This document shows, piece after piece, positions 6,403 through 6,782 of a stretch of DNA of 6,782 bases. Location: contig CAISIP010000434.1 of the NCBI GenBank assembly GCA_903885415.1, positions 1-6,782 of the forward strand, given 5' to 3'. The position numbers and the translations under genes are program-made. Positions within the stretch are counted from its first letter, which is position 1; each line of letters starts with the position of its first letter. Below the pieces are notes generated by a model, which searched no databases, was not told where the DNA came from, and was given only the letters and a program-made list of their open reading frames with translations. The stretch is from an uncultured beta proteobacterium. GTDB lineage: Bacteria; Pseudomonadota; Gammaproteobacteria; Burkholderiales; Burkholderiaceae_C.

Positions 6403-6782
6403 TCAGCGCCCCGCTTCTTCATGGGCGCCGCCGTGCGGCCTGCTGGCGCTGCCCTGGGGCTGGCGGTGCGCCTGTGCGCTGCCGTCCTCGCCGATGTAGC
6501 GGTTGCCCTGCACCGAGCGACCGCCACCGACCATCATCGCGCGGTATTCGTCCTCGGTCATCCCGGTCATGCTGCCCGCCATCTGCTGGAAGCTCTTGCC
6601 ATCGGTGGCGCCGATCTTGGCCAGAAAATAGATATTCCCACCCAGAGAAATAGCGCGATTCAGGTCGCGCGCCAGGACCGACTGCTTCTGCGCCTCGCTC
6701 ATCGGCCATTCGTCCAGATAGGCACGCTCGTCGGCCTTGAAGCGCGCGCGGTTGTCGGCGCGCATCAGCGACATGCAAAACT
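6403..6782 (-). CDS. ligA: Protocatechuate 4,5-dioxygenase alpha subunit, 5' truncated by window edge
   Basis: This small subunit (pmdA) covers the LigB active site and completes the heteromeric dioxygenase. About 125 residues are visible. The frame runs through the right edge (Phe-Cys precede MSLMRADNR), matching the interior of LigA where NQFAMSLM is found, so the Met at 6774 is not the start. Conserved blocks are RFKADERAYLDEW, LGGNIYFLAKIGATDGKSFQ and AGSMTGMTEDEYRAMM. After NRYIGEDG the protein has a tail of about 27 residues (encoded by 6406-6486) rich in Gly, His, Arg, Gln and Ala. This is longer than the C-terminus I recall for Sphingobium LigA and more like the Comamonas-type PmdA. 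It is probably the nearest upstream partner of ligB in one transcript; the operon promoter lies outside the window. Confidence 0.95.
   Translation of the reverse strand, partial: FCMSLMRADNRARFKADERAYLDEWPMSEAQKQSVLARDLNRAISLGGNIYFLAKIGATDGKSFQQMAGSMTGMTEDEYRAMMVGGGRSVQGNRYIGEDGSAQAHRQPQGSASRPHGGAHEEAGR

Noticed and set aside
4501..6653. Long plus-strand open frames at 4501-5604 (367 codons) and 5538-6653 (371 codons).
   Set aside because: They are antisense to ligC, ligB and ligA, whose products show family motifs and catalytic residues. The antisense products have no family features.

Overview
The window looks like chromosomal DNA from a GC-rich betaproteobacterium, probably order Burkholderiales and most like Comamonadaceae. 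Two things point there: the RpoD sequence, and a protocatechuate 4,5-cleavage gene set of the pmd/lig type known from Comamonas and relatives. The assignment rests on recalled family similarity, not a search. Nearly all of the sequence is coding, and intergenic gaps are short.

Layout: (1) 1-1656, + strand: the primary sigma factor gene rpoD, with its 5' end outside the window, followed by a strong intrinsic terminator at 1673-1707. (2) 1734-2483, - strand: a tyrosine-protein phosphatase of the NFRDLGGY/HCTAGKDRTG type. It converges on rpoD and is divergent from the next gene across a 97-bp gap. (3) 2581-3486, + strand: a ten-helix EamA/DMT-family transporter. (4) 6782 down to 3509, - strand: ligA (pmdA, 5' end outside the window), ligB (pmdB), ligC (pmdC) and an aldo/keto reductase. 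The reductase ends 22 bp from the end of the transporter gene, tail to tail.

How the genes work together: LigA and LigB form the extradiol protocatechuate 4,5-dioxygenase, which opens protocatechuate to 4-carboxy-2-hydroxymuconate-6-semialdehyde (CHMS). LigC oxidises the cyclic hemiacetal form of CHMS to 2-pyrone-4,6-dicarboxylate. The remaining steps (hydrolase, hydratase, aldolase, tautomerase) and the operon promoter would lie beyond the right edge, upstream of ligA. ligA/ligB are separated by 1 nt and ligB/ligC overlap by 4 nt (ATGA), which indicates one translationally coupled transcript. The aldo/keto reductase follows ligC by 83 nt with its own good Shine-Dalgarno, so it is probably a distal operon member of unknown substrate. 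The phosphatase and transporter have no evident link to the aromatic pathway.

I found no RNA genes, insertion sequences, CRISPR arrays or integrase genes. The window appears to be a well-understood housekeeping gene beside a known catabolic operon rather than a new system. The points most worth checking are the reductase's role and the conserved-looking departure from the EKP motif in LigC.
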